Assembly (NCBI GenBank): GCA_963788505.1
Contig: CAWBGY010000007.1
Span: 124,001 to 188,000 of the forward strand
Direction of reading: 5' to 3'
DNA: 64,000 bases
DNA from: JAIQFF01 sp963788505
Lineage (GTDB): Bacteria; Acidobacteriota; Terriglobia; Terriglobales; Acidobacteriaceae
This document shows, piece by piece, positions 47,376 to 56,195 of the stretch. The stretch's first letter is position 1; each line of letters begins with the position of its first letter. Below the pieces are notes generated by a model, which searched no databases, was not told the origin of the DNA, and saw nothing but the letters and a program-made list of their open reading frames with translations. Made by a program: the position numbers and the translations under genes.

Positions 47376-47858
47376 CTACCCCGCCATCGCCGCCTTAATT
47401 CTCGCATAAGTCGTTTCCAAACTCTCCGGCAACATCCTGGTCTCCCCCACTACCGTCATAAAATTCGCGTCCGCCACCCAGCGCGGCAGCGCGTGCAAAT
47501 GGATGTGTCCCGCCACCCCCGCCCCGGCCGCCTTGCCGATATTCATTCCCAAATTGATCCCATCAGGCTTGTATAGCTCTCGCAGCACCCGCTCCATCCG
47601 CTGTCCCAGGTCCATCATTTCGTGGGCCGCCTCTACCGGCAGGCTTTGCAATTCATCCAGATGGGCGAAGGGAACGATCATCACATGTCCGGCCGTGTAG
47701 GGGTAGCTATTGAGCACAACGTAGCAGTGCTGGCCGCGATGAACAATGCGGGCTTTGGCATCGTCCCCGATGCGCGGCAAATCGCAAAAAATGCACCCGG
47801 AAGTCTTATCGATGCCGGACACGTAGGCGTAGCGCCAGGGAGTCCAGAGATAGTCCAT
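47376..47858 (-). CDS. HIT-family nucleotide hydrolase/phosphorylase
   Basis: A 160-residue histidine-triad protein. The triad is His118-x-His120-x-His122 (GHIHLHALPRW). A CIFC pair at 22-25 is a likely half zinc site. LWTPWRYAYV at the N-terminus is typical of the Ap4A phosphorylase-like HIT branch. The substrate is probably a dinucleoside polyphosphate or AMP conjugate. The ATG at 47858 starts the conserved domain; upstream frame sequence belongs to the repeat. Confidence 0.92.
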   Translation of the reverse strand: MDYLWTPWRYAYVSGIDKTSGCIFCDLPRIGDDAKARIVHRGQHCYVVLNSYPYTAGHVMIVPFAHLDELQSLPVEAAHEMMDLGQRMERVLRELYKPDGINLGMNIGKAAGAGVAGHIHLHALPRWVADANFMTVVGETRMLPESLETTYARIKAAMAG

Positions 47859-47884
47859 GGCAGGGCAGGGTAGCAGATGTGGTG

Positions 47885-47987
47885 ATGTGGGCGCGAGCGT
47901 CCCGCTCGTGCCGGGGGCGGCACGGCAGCGGAGGAACCGAAAATGCGGGGAAACGGGACGCACGGGCGGGGACGCCCGCGCCTGCAT
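47885..47987. repeat. Paired palindrome, family A/D-like right arm
   Basis: Left arm 47885-47911 is family A. The right arm 47960-47987 (GCACGGGCGGGGACGCCCGC and onward) is diverged toward the family D core. It lies in the divergent spacer of the HIT and rpsA genes, just upstream of the rpsA promoter. Confidence 0.8.
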
Positions 47988-47997
47988 TTTTTGCTGT

Positions 47998-48027
47998 TTG
48001 ACACTGTTCGGAAGCGGTTGCTACACT
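47998..48027 (+). promoter_or_regulatory. Predicted sigma-70 promoter of rpsA
   Basis: A consensus -35 TTGACA (47998-48003) and a TACACT -10 (48022-48027) with an 18-base spacer. Transcription would start near 48034, giving an rpsA leader of about 165 bases in which S1 autoregulation could act. Confidence 0.7.
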
Positions 48028-48200
48028 CGAAGTGTTCCCTTTGGACGCGGGTTTGCTTAGAGACGTCCGACCGCTGGGATTGTTCCAGTCCGTCCGCCAG
48101 GGCGGGCTCAACACAACCTTAGACCAACGCCAGCCGTCCGCTAATCGCCCCGCACCCGTCCCCGCACTCGCGTGCGTGGAAAACTGAGAGGCCATCAACC

Positions 48201-50081
48201 TTGCCTGACGATAACAACGCCCACAACCTGGATTCCGCGACCTCGACTTCAGTAGCTGAACGACCCGTGGAATCCCCGGAGGGCTCGACCTTAAACAGCG
48301 ACTCCCCCCAGCCACCCCAGCCGGATCACACCGATTCCAGCCATAACGAATCGAGCCAAAACGACTCGCCCCAGAATCTGGACGAAAAGCAGCCCCCACC
48401 CCTCGAAGACTTCGCCTCCGCGCTCGAGAGCTTCACCACCGAGACGGAAGAGGCAGCCCGCGAGGACAACGTCATCAAGGGCACCGTGTTGAAGATTACC
48501 CCCACCCACGTGGTGGTGGATATCGGGGCCAAGTCCGAAGGCATGCTTCCCATTGCCGAAGTGATGGATCACTCCGGCAAGCCGCGCTTTCAGCCCGGCG
48601 ACGAAATCGCCGTCATGCGCGACAAGGGCGAGACCGAGGAAGGCTACATCAGTCTTTCCCACCAGAAGGCGCAGCGGCTGCGCGCCTGGGACGAGATTGA
48701 GAAGGCGCACAACGAGAAAAAGCCGATCAAGGCGGTCGTGATCGAGCGCATCAAGGGCGGCCTGACCGTCGATATCCTGGGCGCCCAGGCTTTCCTGCCC
48801 GGCTCCCAGGCCGACCTGCGTCCGTTGCGCAATCTCGACGTTCTGAAAGGCGAGACCATCGAAGTTGCCGTAATCAAGCTCAACAAGAAGCGCGGCAACA
48901 TCGTAGTTTCGCGGAAGCAGTTGCTGGAAGAAGAACAGAACGAAAAGAAATCCAAGACTCTGGAGCACCTGGAAGAAGGCACGATTCTCACGGGCGTGGT
49001 GAAAAACCTCACCGAGTACGGCGCCTTCGTCGATCTGGGCGGAATCGACGGTCTTCTCCACATCACGGACATGTCCTGGGGCCGCCTCACCCATCCTCGC
49101 GACCTGGTCAACGTGGGCGACCAGATCCAGGTCAAGGTGCTGAAGTTCGATAAGGACAAGCAGCGGGTTTCGCTGGGATTCAAGCAGCTCACCCCCGACC
49201 CCTGGCTGGATGCGTCGCATCGCTATCCGGTGGGCGCGCATGTCAGCGGACGGGTCATCAGCGTCACCGACTACGGTGCATTCGTCGAACTGGAGCAGGG
49301 CATCGAAGGCCTGGTCCACGTCAGCGAAATGACCTGGTCCAAGCGCATCAAGCATCCCTCGAAGCTGGTCAACGTAGGCGACCAGGTCGATTGCGTGGTG
49401 TTGAGTGTGAATCCGCAGGAGAGGCGCATTTCGCTGGGCATGCGCCAGTTGGCTGCCAATCCCTGGGACGCGCTGCACGACAAGTATCCGGTAGGCGCGA
49501 CCGTCGAAGGCCGGGTGCGAAACCTCACTGATTTTGGCGCCTTCATCGAAATTGAAGAGGGAATTGACGGCCTGGTGCACGTCAGCAACCTGAGCTGGAC
49601 CAAGCGCGTGAAGCACCCCTCGGAAGTGCTGAAGAAGGGCGACAAAGTGAAAGCCATCGTGCTGGCCATCGAGCCCGACAAGCGGCGGCTTTCGCTGGGC
49701 GTGAAACAGCTCCAGCCCGACGTTTGGGAAACTTTCTTCGCACAACATCATGTGGGCGACGTGCTGCACGGCAAAGTCCTGCGGGTAGCCACTTTCGGCG
49801 CCTTCGTCGAAATCGCCGAGGGCATCGAAGGCCTCTGCCACAACAGCGAAGCCGTGGATGGCAATGGACAGCCGCTCACCCTCGAGCCCGGGGTCGAGCA
49901 CGACTTCAAGATCATCAAGATGAATCCGGAAGAAAAGAAAGTCGGATTGAGCATCAAGGCGGTAGGCGAGGAAGCTTCCCGTTCCGAGGTTGAGGCCTAC
50001 AAGCAACCGGTTTCAAGCACCGGCGGATCCACCATCGGCGAGCTGATGTCGTGGAAGCGCTCCGGCAGCGACAACAACTAG
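48201..50081 (+). CDS. rpsA: 30S ribosomal protein S1
   Basis: S1 helps mRNA bind the 30S subunit. The 626-residue protein has a non-conserved acidic, Ser/Asn-rich N-terminus (about 1-85) and six S1/OB repeats (about 90-160, 175-245, 260-335, 345-420, 430-505, 515-590). Repeats 3-6 are canonical, each with YGAFV or FGAFI and L(V/L)H(V/I)S-type motifs; the first two are more diverged, as in ribosome-bound S1. TTG start with GAGAGG upstream. Confidence 0.94.
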   Translation: MPDDNNAHNLDSATSTSVAERPVESPEGSTLNSDSPQPPQPDHTDSSHNESSQNDSPQNLDEKQPPPLEDFASALESFTTETEEAAREDNVIKGTVLKITPTHVVVDIGAKSEGMLPIAEVMDHSGKPRFQPGDEIAVMRDKGETEEGYISLSHQKAQRLRAWDEIEKAHNEKKPIKAVVIERIKGGLTVDILGAQAFLPGSQADLRPLRNLDVLKGETIEVAVIKLNKKRGNIVVSRKQLLEEEQNEKKSKTLEHLEEGTILTGVVKNLTEYGAFVDLGGIDGLLHITDMSWGRLTHPRDLVNVGDQIQVKVLKFDKDKQRVSLGFKQLTPDPWLDASHRYPVGAHVSGRVISVTDYGAFVELEQGIEGLVHVSEMTWSKRIKHPSKLVNVGDQVDCVVLSVNPQERRISLGMRQLAANPWDALHDKYPVGATVEGRVRNLTDFGAFIEIEEGIDGLVHVSNLSWTKRVKHPSEVLKKGDKVKAIVLAIEPDKRRLSLGVKQLQPDVWETFFAQHHVGDVLHGKVLRVATFGAFVEIAEGIEGLCHNSEAVDGNGQPLTLEPGVEHDFKIIKMNPEEKKVGLSIKAVGEEASRSEVEAYKQPVSSTGGSTIGELMSWKRSGSDNN

Positions 50082-50114
50082 AAGTGTTCGGTCTGTTGTG
50101 TGGTCTGTGTGGTT

Positions 50115-50195
50115 GTGTGGTCGCGGGCGACTCGCCCGCGGCTCTTGACTTTGAACTGAGAGCTTTCGCGGGCGAGTCGCCCGCGACCACCACAC
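50115..50195. repeat. Paired inverted palindrome, family C
   Basis: Arms 50115-50140 and 50167-50195 (GTGGTCGCGGGCGACTCGCC and complement) around a loop containing CTCTTGACTTTGAA. It lies between the convergent rpsA and LemA genes. The near-identical copy is at 57885-57957. Confidence 0.9.
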
Positions 50196-50210
50196 AACCA
50201 ACCTACCAAC

Positions 50211-50777
50211 CTAAGGCAGCTTCACTTCCACCAGCTTCCGGTCTTCCTCCGACACTTTGAAAAACTCTCTGGGCTTCAGAGCCAGCAGGTTCGCCAGGAA
50301 AACCTCAGGCAGCTGCTTGATGCGGGTGTTGTAGGTATTTACATCGTCGTTGAAAAACTCGCGACGATCCGCGATGCGTTCCTCGAGCTCCGAAATACGG
50401 TTCTGCAACTTCAGGAAATTCTCGTTCGCTTTCAGCTCGGGATAATTCTCCGCGACCGCGAACAGACCGCGCAGGGCCCCACTCATCATCAGGTCGGCCT
50501 GCGCCTTCTGCCCAATGCTGGCCGCATTCATCGACGCGGCCCGCGCCTGCGTGACCGATTCCAGGGTCTCACGCTCGTGCTGCATGTAACCTTTCACGGT
50601 CTCCACCAGGTTCGGGATTTCATCGCGCCTCTGTTTGAGCAAGACATCAATATTGGCCCAGGCGCGGTCGTTATCGTTCCGCAGCCGGACCAGTTCGTTG
50701 TACATGATGATCAAATACAGCAGAAGCCCCGCAACAATGAAGAAGATGACCGCAACCGCAACAATGCTGACGCCCAT
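50211..50777 (-). CDS. lemA: LemA family protein
   Basis: A 188-residue protein with an N-terminal helix (about 3-26, VAVAVIFFIVAGLLLYLIIM) and the LemA helical domain: YNELVRLRNDNDRAWANIDVLLKQRRDEIPNLVETVKGY near 28-66, then ELKANENFLKLQNRISELEERIADRREFFND. The role of LemA is poorly known; it is often encoded with TPM or GIDE proteins. The ATG at 50777 has GGGGGAG upstream. A GIDE-domain gene lies just upstream on the same strand. Confidence 0.93.
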   Translation of the reverse strand: MGVSIVAVAVIFFIVAGLLLYLIIMYNELVRLRNDNDRAWANIDVLLKQRRDEIPNLVETVKGYMQHERETLESVTQARAASMNAASIGQKAQADLMMSGALRGLFAVAENYPELKANENFLKLQNRISELEERIADRREFFNDDVNTYNTRIKQLPEVFLANLLALKPREFFKVSEEDRKLVEVKLP

Positions 50778-50790
50778 CGTCACTCCCCCT

Positions 50791-50850
50791 GTCATCCTGA
50801 GCGAAGTGGCGGCTTCGCTTGCGAAGCCGCCGCGCAGTCGAAGGACCCCT
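50791..50850. repeat. Palindromic element, family I
   Basis: GTCATCCTGAGCGAAGTGGC and onward, with an inner GGCGGCTTCGC-TTGC-GCGAAGCCGCC-like hairpin, ending CAGTCGAAGGACCCCT. It lies between the GIDE and LemA genes and is inverted relative to 18901-18963. Confidence 0.75.
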
Positions 50851-50933
50851 ATAAGCAAAGCGGCAGCCGGAGGTCCGGCTTTCCCCGCCAATGAGAATCG
50901 GACGGCTGCATGCTCCGCTCGATCCTTCCGGCT

Positions 50934-51947
50934 CTAATACATTCCCAAATGCCACAACAGCAAAGCCAGGCAAACCAGCGCCAGGGCTGCTCCTCCAAAC
51001 ACCATGCCCACCGCCCGCAGGCGCAGCTCCTGTCGCACGCCTTGCTCCGCTTTCCATGAAATAAGGAACGTCTTCTCGTTCTGCCCCTGCACAATCATGT
51101 TCCGGTCGTGAGCGTCGCGCGATTCCGGATTCTCCACGCAGGTCCCGGTCACGTGATACTCCTGCCCCGGCAGAATCAGGGCCTCGCGCAATCGGTAACG
51201 CCCGCTGGCCTGTCCTGAGAGCTCGGGAATGGGTAATCCTCCGGTCTCCCGAATGTGCTGCAGAAACATCTGCCGCTTTTGCTCCTTTTCCGGATCGCCC
51301 AACGGCTGCGAGGCCGCGATCCGGTCGATCAGTTCAGGCGGAATCTTCCCTCTTCCCTCGGCCACCTGCGGGATCACCCGGATCATGTCCAGCAGGGTTT
51401 GGCGGCCTTGTTCGTGCGTGGGGTCATTCAGCGGACCCTTCTTTTCCAGCCAGTGCTCCACTCTGGCCGCCATCTGGTTGGCCCCCGCTCGCTCTACGTA
51501 CTGCAACAATTCCTGATCGCTGGCTCCGGTTCCCATCAGAGGTGCTGCATGGGAGCTGTCCACGATCCGGGGTGGACTTTCCGGCAAATCGTATTCCGCC
51601 GAGTAAGAGTCGACCAGCACCTTGCCGGTTTGGTCCTGCACATAGAACTTGGCGCCGTCCATATCGCTGCGGTAGTGCTTCCATCCGCCATGTTCGCCGC
51701 TTTCGTAGCGTTCGATCTTGACTTGATAGAAGCAGCAGGGCGTGCGCGTGATGGGACTGGGAATCAGCTGATCGGTCAGGGCCTGCCCGCGCACCTGCAC
51801 CAGGCCCATCGGAATGCTGCGGATGGGCATGCAGGGCGTATCGGCTACGATCTTGAATTCACGAAATACGCGGAAGCCCTTGAAGAAAAACCAGACACCC
51901 GCCCCGGTGCCCAGAAGCAACGCGCCCGTCGGATCAGATCGGCTCAT
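50934..51947 (-). CDS. GIDE-domain membrane protein
   Basis: A 337-residue protein with a helix near each end (about 8-25 and 312-334). The GIDE domain is split around an insert. RSIPMGLVQVRGQAL and SPITRTPCCFYQVKIERY start it, KFYVQDQTGKVLVDSYSAEYDL continues, and YRLREALILPGQEYHVTGTCVENP with FLISWKAEQGVRQEL closes it. The helical middle (about 150-250) is not recognised. GIDE is named after the outer segment of mitochondrial MUL1, but there is no RING domain here, so ubiquitin-ligase activity is not implied. Its pairing with LemA is a known bacterial association. Confidence 0.78.
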   Translation of the reverse strand: MSRSDPTGALLLGTGAGVWFFFKGFRVFREFKIVADTPCMPIRSIPMGLVQVRGQALTDQLIPSPITRTPCCFYQVKIERYESGEHGGWKHYRSDMDGAKFYVQDQTGKVLVDSYSAEYDLPESPPRIVDSSHAAPLMGTGASDQELLQYVERAGANQMAARVEHWLEKKGPLNDPTHEQGRQTLLDMIRVIPQVAEGRGKIPPELIDRIAASQPLGDPEKEQKRQMFLQHIRETGGLPIPELSGQASGRYRLREALILPGQEYHVTGTCVENPESRDAHDRNMIVQGQNEKTFLISWKAEQGVRQELRLRAVGMVFGGAALALVCLALLLWHLGMY

Positions 51948-52038
51948 ACGGAACTTGCAACCGAATGCTACTGAATTTCGCCGTTGGGGGGCAACCGTAA
52001 ATGTGGCGGCTGGTGCGACGCGGTTCACGGTGGCCTAC

Positions 52039-52066
52039 GCACGAGCGGGGACGCTCGCGCCTGCAC
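52039..52066. repeat. Single family A arm
   Basis: GCACGAGCGGGGACGCTCGC and onward, ending at the base before the stop of the next minus-strand gene. It has no inverted partner. Confidence 0.75.
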
Positions 52067-52429
52067 TTACTTCATATCGATCTTCAGATTGATGTTTACC
52101 GTCGGGCGGGTGTCGAACTGGCTCACTGTCTTGGTGTCGCTCTTGTGGTCCTTGTACTGGGCATAGACTTCATAGTCCACGTTAGGCGAGAGGGCCGGAA
52201 AGCGGTACTTCCCGTCCGGGCCAACGATAAACGTCTTTACCGCCCGGTTGCGGGTGTTGGTGAGATAGACCACGGAATCCGGGAGCGGGGCGTCCTGCTT
52301 GTCGGCGACTCTTCCTGTCAACAGGCGTCCGGCGTCGACATTCTTTTCCCGGGCGTCAGCGGGCAGGCTGGCCAGGGCAAGACCCGCCAACAGCATCATC
52401 AGAGTTGCCATGCCGCGCTTCTTCATCAT
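52067..52429 (-). CDS. Small secreted CarboxypepD_reg-like protein (1)
   Basis: A 120-residue exported protein: signal peptide (about 1-26, MLLAGLALASLPADA), then one carboxypeptidase-regulatory-like beta-sandwich (LTGRVADKQDAPLPDSVVYL, TFIVGPDGKYRFPALSPNVDYEVYAQYKDH). These prealbumin-like domains usually bind other proteins or sugars. A similar protein is encoded directly upstream (52461-52880). The start could be the second Met. Confidence 0.75.
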   Translation of the reverse strand: MMKKRGMATLMMLLAGLALASLPADAREKNVDAGRLLTGRVADKQDAPLPDSVVYLTNTRNRAVKTFIVGPDGKYRFPALSPNVDYEVYAQYKDHKSDTKTVSQFDTRPTVNINLKIDMK

Positions 52430-52460
52430 CAGGTTCCCCCCTAGAAAAGCCCGATAGATT

Positions 52461-52880
52461 CTACTGTTTTAGATGCAACCCAAGGTCTTCGCGCTCGTCA
52501 TTATCAATATGGACCTTGACCTCTCCATCCTGATGTAACTCCTTGCCAGCAAGTGACTTATAACCCTTCAGGTCGGCCCAGACCAGGTAGTCGGCAGGGC
52601 CCACAGGCACTCGCAGGGCAAACTCTCCATGGTGATCGGAATATAGCTCCCAGCGGGCCTTCTTCTGGTCCGCCCGGCGGATCTTCACTTTTACCCCATA
52701 CAACGGGTGATCGTCGGGCCCCCAGACTGTCCCGAAAATGAGGGCGTAGGGTTGGTCGGGCCTTTGGGCTGCCGGCGCGGCCTCGCTGGCAGATACCTTG
52801 CCGAGGGATACGTGGAGCACCACAAAGCAGAACACAGCGCTCAAGAAGGTAAGCCTGATCTGCTTGGGAAGTCCCGGCAT
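52461..52880 (-). CDS. Small secreted CarboxypepD_reg-like protein (2)
   Basis: A 139-residue exported protein with signal peptide (about 1-31, LTFLSAVFCFVVLHVSLGKVSA) and one beta-sandwich (IFGTVWGPDDHPLYGVKVKIRR, HHGEFALRVPVGPADYLVWADLKGYKS). It is laid out like the gene 31 bases downstream, and the pair may be an old tandem duplication. There is no enzymatic motif. Confidence 0.75.
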   Translation of the reverse strand: MPGLPKQIRLTFLSAVFCFVVLHVSLGKVSASEAAPAAQRPDQPYALIFGTVWGPDDHPLYGVKVKIRRADQKKARWELYSDHHGEFALRVPVGPADYLVWADLKGYKSLAGKELHQDGEVKVHIDNDEREDLGLHLKQ

Positions 52881-52890
52881 GCAGGTAGGC

Positions 52891-53088
52891 CTAGGAATCG
52901 TCCCCGTCCCCCATTTCCTCTAGCTCTTCCTCGTCGATGATCGCCTCTTCCACCGGCTTCAGTTCAATGGGATTGACTGTGACCACTTCGAAGTCGGTGC
53001 CACACTCCGGGCAGGAAACGATCTCGCCTTCATCAACCTCTTCTTCGTCAATATCGAGGTTGGTCTCGCATTCTGGACAATAGATCAT
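52891..53088 (-). CDS. LysW-like zinc-ribbon protein with acidic tail
   Basis: A 65-residue very acidic protein. CPEC (4-7) and CPEC (26-29) form a zinc ribbon, and EGEIVSCPECGTDFEVVTVNPIEL closely follows the amino-group carrier LysW. However, the C-terminal EDWGE, whose last Glu carries the lysine/arginine precursor, is missing; it ends EEMGDGDDS. No lysine or arginine genes are near. It is thus a LysW paralogue of unknown role. It is encoded 10 bases upstream of the CarboxypepD_reg gene. Confidence 0.75.
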   Translation of the reverse strand: MIYCPECETNLDIDEEEVDEGEIVSCPECGTDFEVVTVNPIELKPVEEAIIDEEELEEMGDGDDS

Positions 53089-53217
53089 AATGGCCTCCGG
53101 GCTGGACGGGTGTCCTGGGAAGAGTCCCTCCTGTTAATATTTAGTTTCTCCGGGGGCCAGCGGTCAAGTGGCTGGTGCCCGGAAAAAGATACCGCACAAG
53201 CTTACTCTGTGGACATC

Positions 53218-54603
53218 ATGTTTACTTCCAGAATTTCCCTGATTCTCGCCTTGCTGGCTGGGTTGCTCGCCTCCGTACCCTACCGCACCTTCGCGCAAGC
53301 CGGTAGGCCCGAGTCCAAGCCCCCCGCCGATCCTCGGATCGCGGCGGCGCTGACCCAGATTTCAGCGCAGCGGATCCAGGCCAACATCGAGAAGCTGGTG
53401 AGCTTCCAGACCCGCCTCACACTCTCGGCCCAGGATCCCGATTCTATCAAGGCCGGCCACGGGATCGGCGCGGCGCGGGAATGGATCAAATCCGAATTTG
53501 AAAATTACTCGCGCGCTTGCGGTGGATGCCTCGAGGTCAAGACGGATGGTTTCACCGAAAATCCCGCCGAGCGGATTCCGAAGCCCACCGTAATCACCAA
53601 TGTTTATGCGGTGTTGAAGGGTACCGATCCGGAAAGCGCCAAACGCATCGTGCTGGTGACCGGGCACTACGATTCGCGCAACAGCGATACCCTGGATGCG
53701 AACGGCATCGCTCCCGGCGCTAACGACGACGGCAGCGGCACCGCTGTCAGTCTGGAGTGCGCCCGCGTCCTCAGCCGGCTGAAGTTTCCCGCGACCGTTA
53801 TTTTTCTGACCGTGGCCGGCGAAGAACAGGGACTGAACGGCAGTCACCACTTCGCCAAAATGGCGAAAGACCAGGGCTGGGACATCGAAGCCGCCTTGAA
53901 CAATGACATCGTGGGCGGCGATCGCAGTCCACAGCAGGACCCAGGCGTGGTGCGCATTTTTTCCGAAGGCGTGCCCCTGGCTGCCACCGACGCGGAAGTG
54001 CGCCGCATCCGCAATCTGGGCGGCGAGAACGATTCCGCATCCCGCCAGCTCGCGCGCTACATCGCCGAAGTCGGCCGAACCTACCAGACCCGGGTCAGGC
54101 CATTGCTCGTGTTCCGTCTGGACCGCTACCTCCGCGGAGGAGACCACATTTCGTTCAATGAGCAGGGTTACGCGGCCGTCCGCTTTACCGAATACCGCGA
54201 GGACTACAACCACCAGCACCAGAATGTCCGCACCGAGAACGGCATCCAATATGGCGATTTGCCCAAGTTCGTCAATTTCGATTATGTCGCGAACGTGGCG
54301 CGGATCAATGCTGCGACCCTGGCCTCGTTGGCGTCGGCTCCCGCTCCGCCCGCCAGGGTACGGCTGCAAACCAAGGCGCTGGAAAACGATTCGACCCTTA
54401 CCTGGGAAGCCTCTCCCGGCGCTGCTTCCTACGAAATCCTTTGGCGCGACACCGCGAGCCCGGAATGGGAACACGCCCAGCCCGTCGGCAATGTAACCCA
54501 TGCCACGCTGCCCTTGTCGAAGGATAATGTGATCTTCGCCGTGCGCGCCGTCGATGGTGACGGGCATCGCAGCCTGCCGGTGGTGCCTCAGCCCGAAAGG
54601 TGA
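53218..54603 (+). CDS. Exported M28-family zinc aminopeptidase
   Basis: A 461-residue secreted peptidase. The signal peptide covers about 1-26 (ISLILALLAGLLASV). The M28 metal site is His150 and Asp152 (VTGHYDSR), Asp170 (GANDDGSG), general base Glu202 with Glu203 (AGEEQGLNGS) and a late His (DYNHQHQN). The last 90 residues are FN3-like (STLTWEASPGAASYEILWRD). The likely role is extracellular or periplasmic peptide digestion. The ATG at 53218 starts the signal peptide. Confidence 0.88.
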   Translation: MFTSRISLILALLAGLLASVPYRTFAQAGRPESKPPADPRIAAALTQISAQRIQANIEKLVSFQTRLTLSAQDPDSIKAGHGIGAAREWIKSEFENYSRACGGCLEVKTDGFTENPAERIPKPTVITNVYAVLKGTDPESAKRIVLVTGHYDSRNSDTLDANGIAPGANDDGSGTAVSLECARVLSRLKFPATVIFLTVAGEEQGLNGSHHFAKMAKDQGWDIEAALNNDIVGGDRSPQQDPGVVRIFSEGVPLAATDAEVRRIRNLGGENDSASRQLARYIAEVGRTYQTRVRPLLVFRLDRYLRGGDHISFNEQGYAAVRFTEYREDYNHQHQNVRTENGIQYGDLPKFVNFDYVANVARINAATLASLASAPAPPARVRLQTKALENDSTLTWEASPGAASYEILWRDTASPEWEHAQPVGNVTHATLPLSKDNVIFAVRAVDGDGHRSLPVVPQPER

Positions 54604-54658
54604 GAGAGTAGTAGCTAGCGACCGTCGACCGGAGCCAATTGTGGTACGAAGCCGAGAA

Positions 54659-55477
54659 ATGACGTTGAGCCTGCCGCCGTTTACCCGCGCGGTCACCTGG
54701 CTGCTGGCCGTGAACACGGCCGTCTTTTTGTTGCTCGAACTGTTCAGCGTGACGTTGCCCGACATCGTACGCTGGGTCTTCGATTACCTCAGCCTGCAGC
54801 CGCAACAGGTGGTGTTGCACGGGTGGCTATGGCAGCTCGTGACCTACAGCTTTATCCATGCCGGTTTCTGGCATTGGTTTGGCAACATGATCGGCATCTG
54901 GATGTTTGGCGCCGCCTTTGAGGGTTCCTGGGGCACGCGACGTTTTCTGGAGCTGTACTCGTTCGGCGTGGTCGGCGCGGCCCTGACCACCATTGCGCTG
55001 TCGTTTACCCACGCCCTGGGCCGTCCCGATTCCGTGACCGTGGGCGCTTCCGGCGGAGTATTCGCCATCCTCATCGCCTTCGGGGTCGTGTTCGGCGAGA
55101 ACGAAATCCTGCTGATCCCGTTCCCCTTCTCGCTCAAAGCCAAATATTTCGTGGCCATCCTGATTGTCGTGACTCTGGCCTTTGCCATCCAGGGCGGCGG
55201 CAACGTGGCATACGTCGCCCATCTGGGCGGCCTGTTCTTCGGATACATCTACGTGAAGTTTGTGCCTCGGGGCCGTGTCCCCAGGATGGGGATATCAGAG
55301 CGCTATCTTGGCCTGCGCAACCAGTACTACCGCTGGAAGCGGCGCCGGACAGCCCGCAAGTTCGAGGTCTACATGCGCAAGCACAACCGAACCGTGGAAT
55401 TCGACGAACAGGGCAACTACATCCCACCCGAGGAAGGGAAGAAAAACGGCGGCTCAAAATCCGGCTGGGTGAATTAA
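54659..55477 (+). CDS. Rhomboid-family intramembrane serine protease
   Basis: A 272-residue membrane protease. The six-helix core has QLVTYSFIHAGFWHWFGNMIGIWMFG (with the loop-stabilising His and Asn), nucleophile Ser131 (VGASGGVFAI) and catalytic His188 (VAYVAHLGGLFFGY). The soluble C-terminal tail (about 200-272) is basic then Lys/Gly-rich and not conserved. Substrates are unknown. It may be co-transcribed with the peptidase gene 55 bases upstream. A GTG 18 bases earlier is an alternative start. Confidence 0.9.
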   Translation: MTLSLPPFTRAVTWLLAVNTAVFLLLELFSVTLPDIVRWVFDYLSLQPQQVVLHGWLWQLVTYSFIHAGFWHWFGNMIGIWMFGAAFEGSWGTRRFLELYSFGVVGAALTTIALSFTHALGRPDSVTVGASGGVFAILIAFGVVFGENEILLIPFPFSLKAKYFVAILIVVTLAFAIQGGGNVAYVAHLGGLFFGYIYVKFVPRGRVPRMGISERYLGLRNQYYRWKRRRTARKFEVYMRKHNRTVEFDEQGNYIPPEEGKKNGGSKSGWVN

Positions 55478-55504
55478 ATGTAGGCGCGAGCGTCCCGCTC
55501 GTGC
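55478..55504. repeat. Single family A arm
   Basis: ATGTAGGCGCGAGCGTCCCG and onward, starting at the base after the rhomboid stop. It has no inverted partner before the convergent hydrolase gene. Confidence 0.8.
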
Positions 55505-55526
55505 AGGAGTGGCAAGGACCTGGGCG

Positions 55527-56195
55527 CTACTCTCCGAAAAACTGCTTAAACGCCTGCACCACCCTCCCAACCGTCCCGTCCGGCGCCGATTTCCCCTTGA
55601 ATCCCAAATCGTGCCCCGCCCCGTCAACTCTCAGAAGTTCAGTTCTTGCCGGGATCATCTTCAGCGCCGATTCCATCTCTTCGACTGACCCAAAAGGATC
55701 GCGCGTCCCGTGTACAAACAACGCGGGCACCTGTAATCCGGGCAAGTGCTGCACTCGACGCTGCTCCGGTTTGCGCGGCGGATGCAAGGGATACGAAAAA
55801 AGCAGCAGCCCAGCCACGAGATGGGGTTCCCCGGCGCACAGCATCGTGGCCTGCCGTCCACCGTAAGAGTGTCCGCCTAAGAAAATCCGTTCGCAACCAA
55901 GTTTCCGAAATGCCACAACTGCGTTTCTCAGTCCATCACGATCGCGCTCAGCGTCCCCCGGCCGGGGCGGACCATAAGAACGATGCTGCCGAAACGGCAG
56001 GTCGCAACGCAGCGTAACAAAGCCAGCGCCGGCAAACCCTCCTGCCATGGCAGTCAACAGGGAAGAGCTGGAGTTTGATCCGGCGCCATGCGCCAGCACC
56101 AGCCCGCTGCCGGCGTCATGTTCCGGACGATGAAGAAATCCGCGAACTGGCGGATCGTGCGCCGCATCGCCAAACACCTGGAAGGCAGCCGCCAT
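55527..56195 (-). CDS. Alpha/beta hydrolase (KANL3/Tex30-type, dienelactone hydrolase-like)
   Basis: A 222-residue alpha/beta hydrolase: oxyanion segment VLAHGAGSNSSS, nucleophile Ser110 in GGHSYGGRQ, the acid in FVHGTRDPFG and the base in GAGHDLGFKG. RCDLPFRQHRSYGPP is typical of the KANL3/Tex30 group. It has no signal peptide. The substrate is unknown; esterase activity is likely from the complete triad. Confidence 0.85.
   Translation of the reverse strand: MAAAFQVFGDAAHDPPVRGFLHRPEHDAGSGLVLAHGAGSNSSSSLLTAMAGGFAGAGFVTLRCDLPFRQHRSYGPPRPGDAERDRDGLRNAVVAFRKLGCERIFLGGHSYGGRQATMLCAGEPHLVAGLLLFSYPLHPPRKPEQRRVQHLPGLQVPALFVHGTRDPFGSVEEMESALKMIPARTELLRVDGAGHDLGFKGKSAPDGTVGRVVQAFKQFFGE

Noticed and set aside
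50934..51947. E3 ubiquitin ligase function for the GIDE protein
   Set aside because: Only the GIDE domain is shared with MUL1; there is no RING domain.
52891..53088. Naming the zinc ribbon lysW
   Set aside because: The carrier C-terminus EDWGE is absent and no lysine pathway genes are near.
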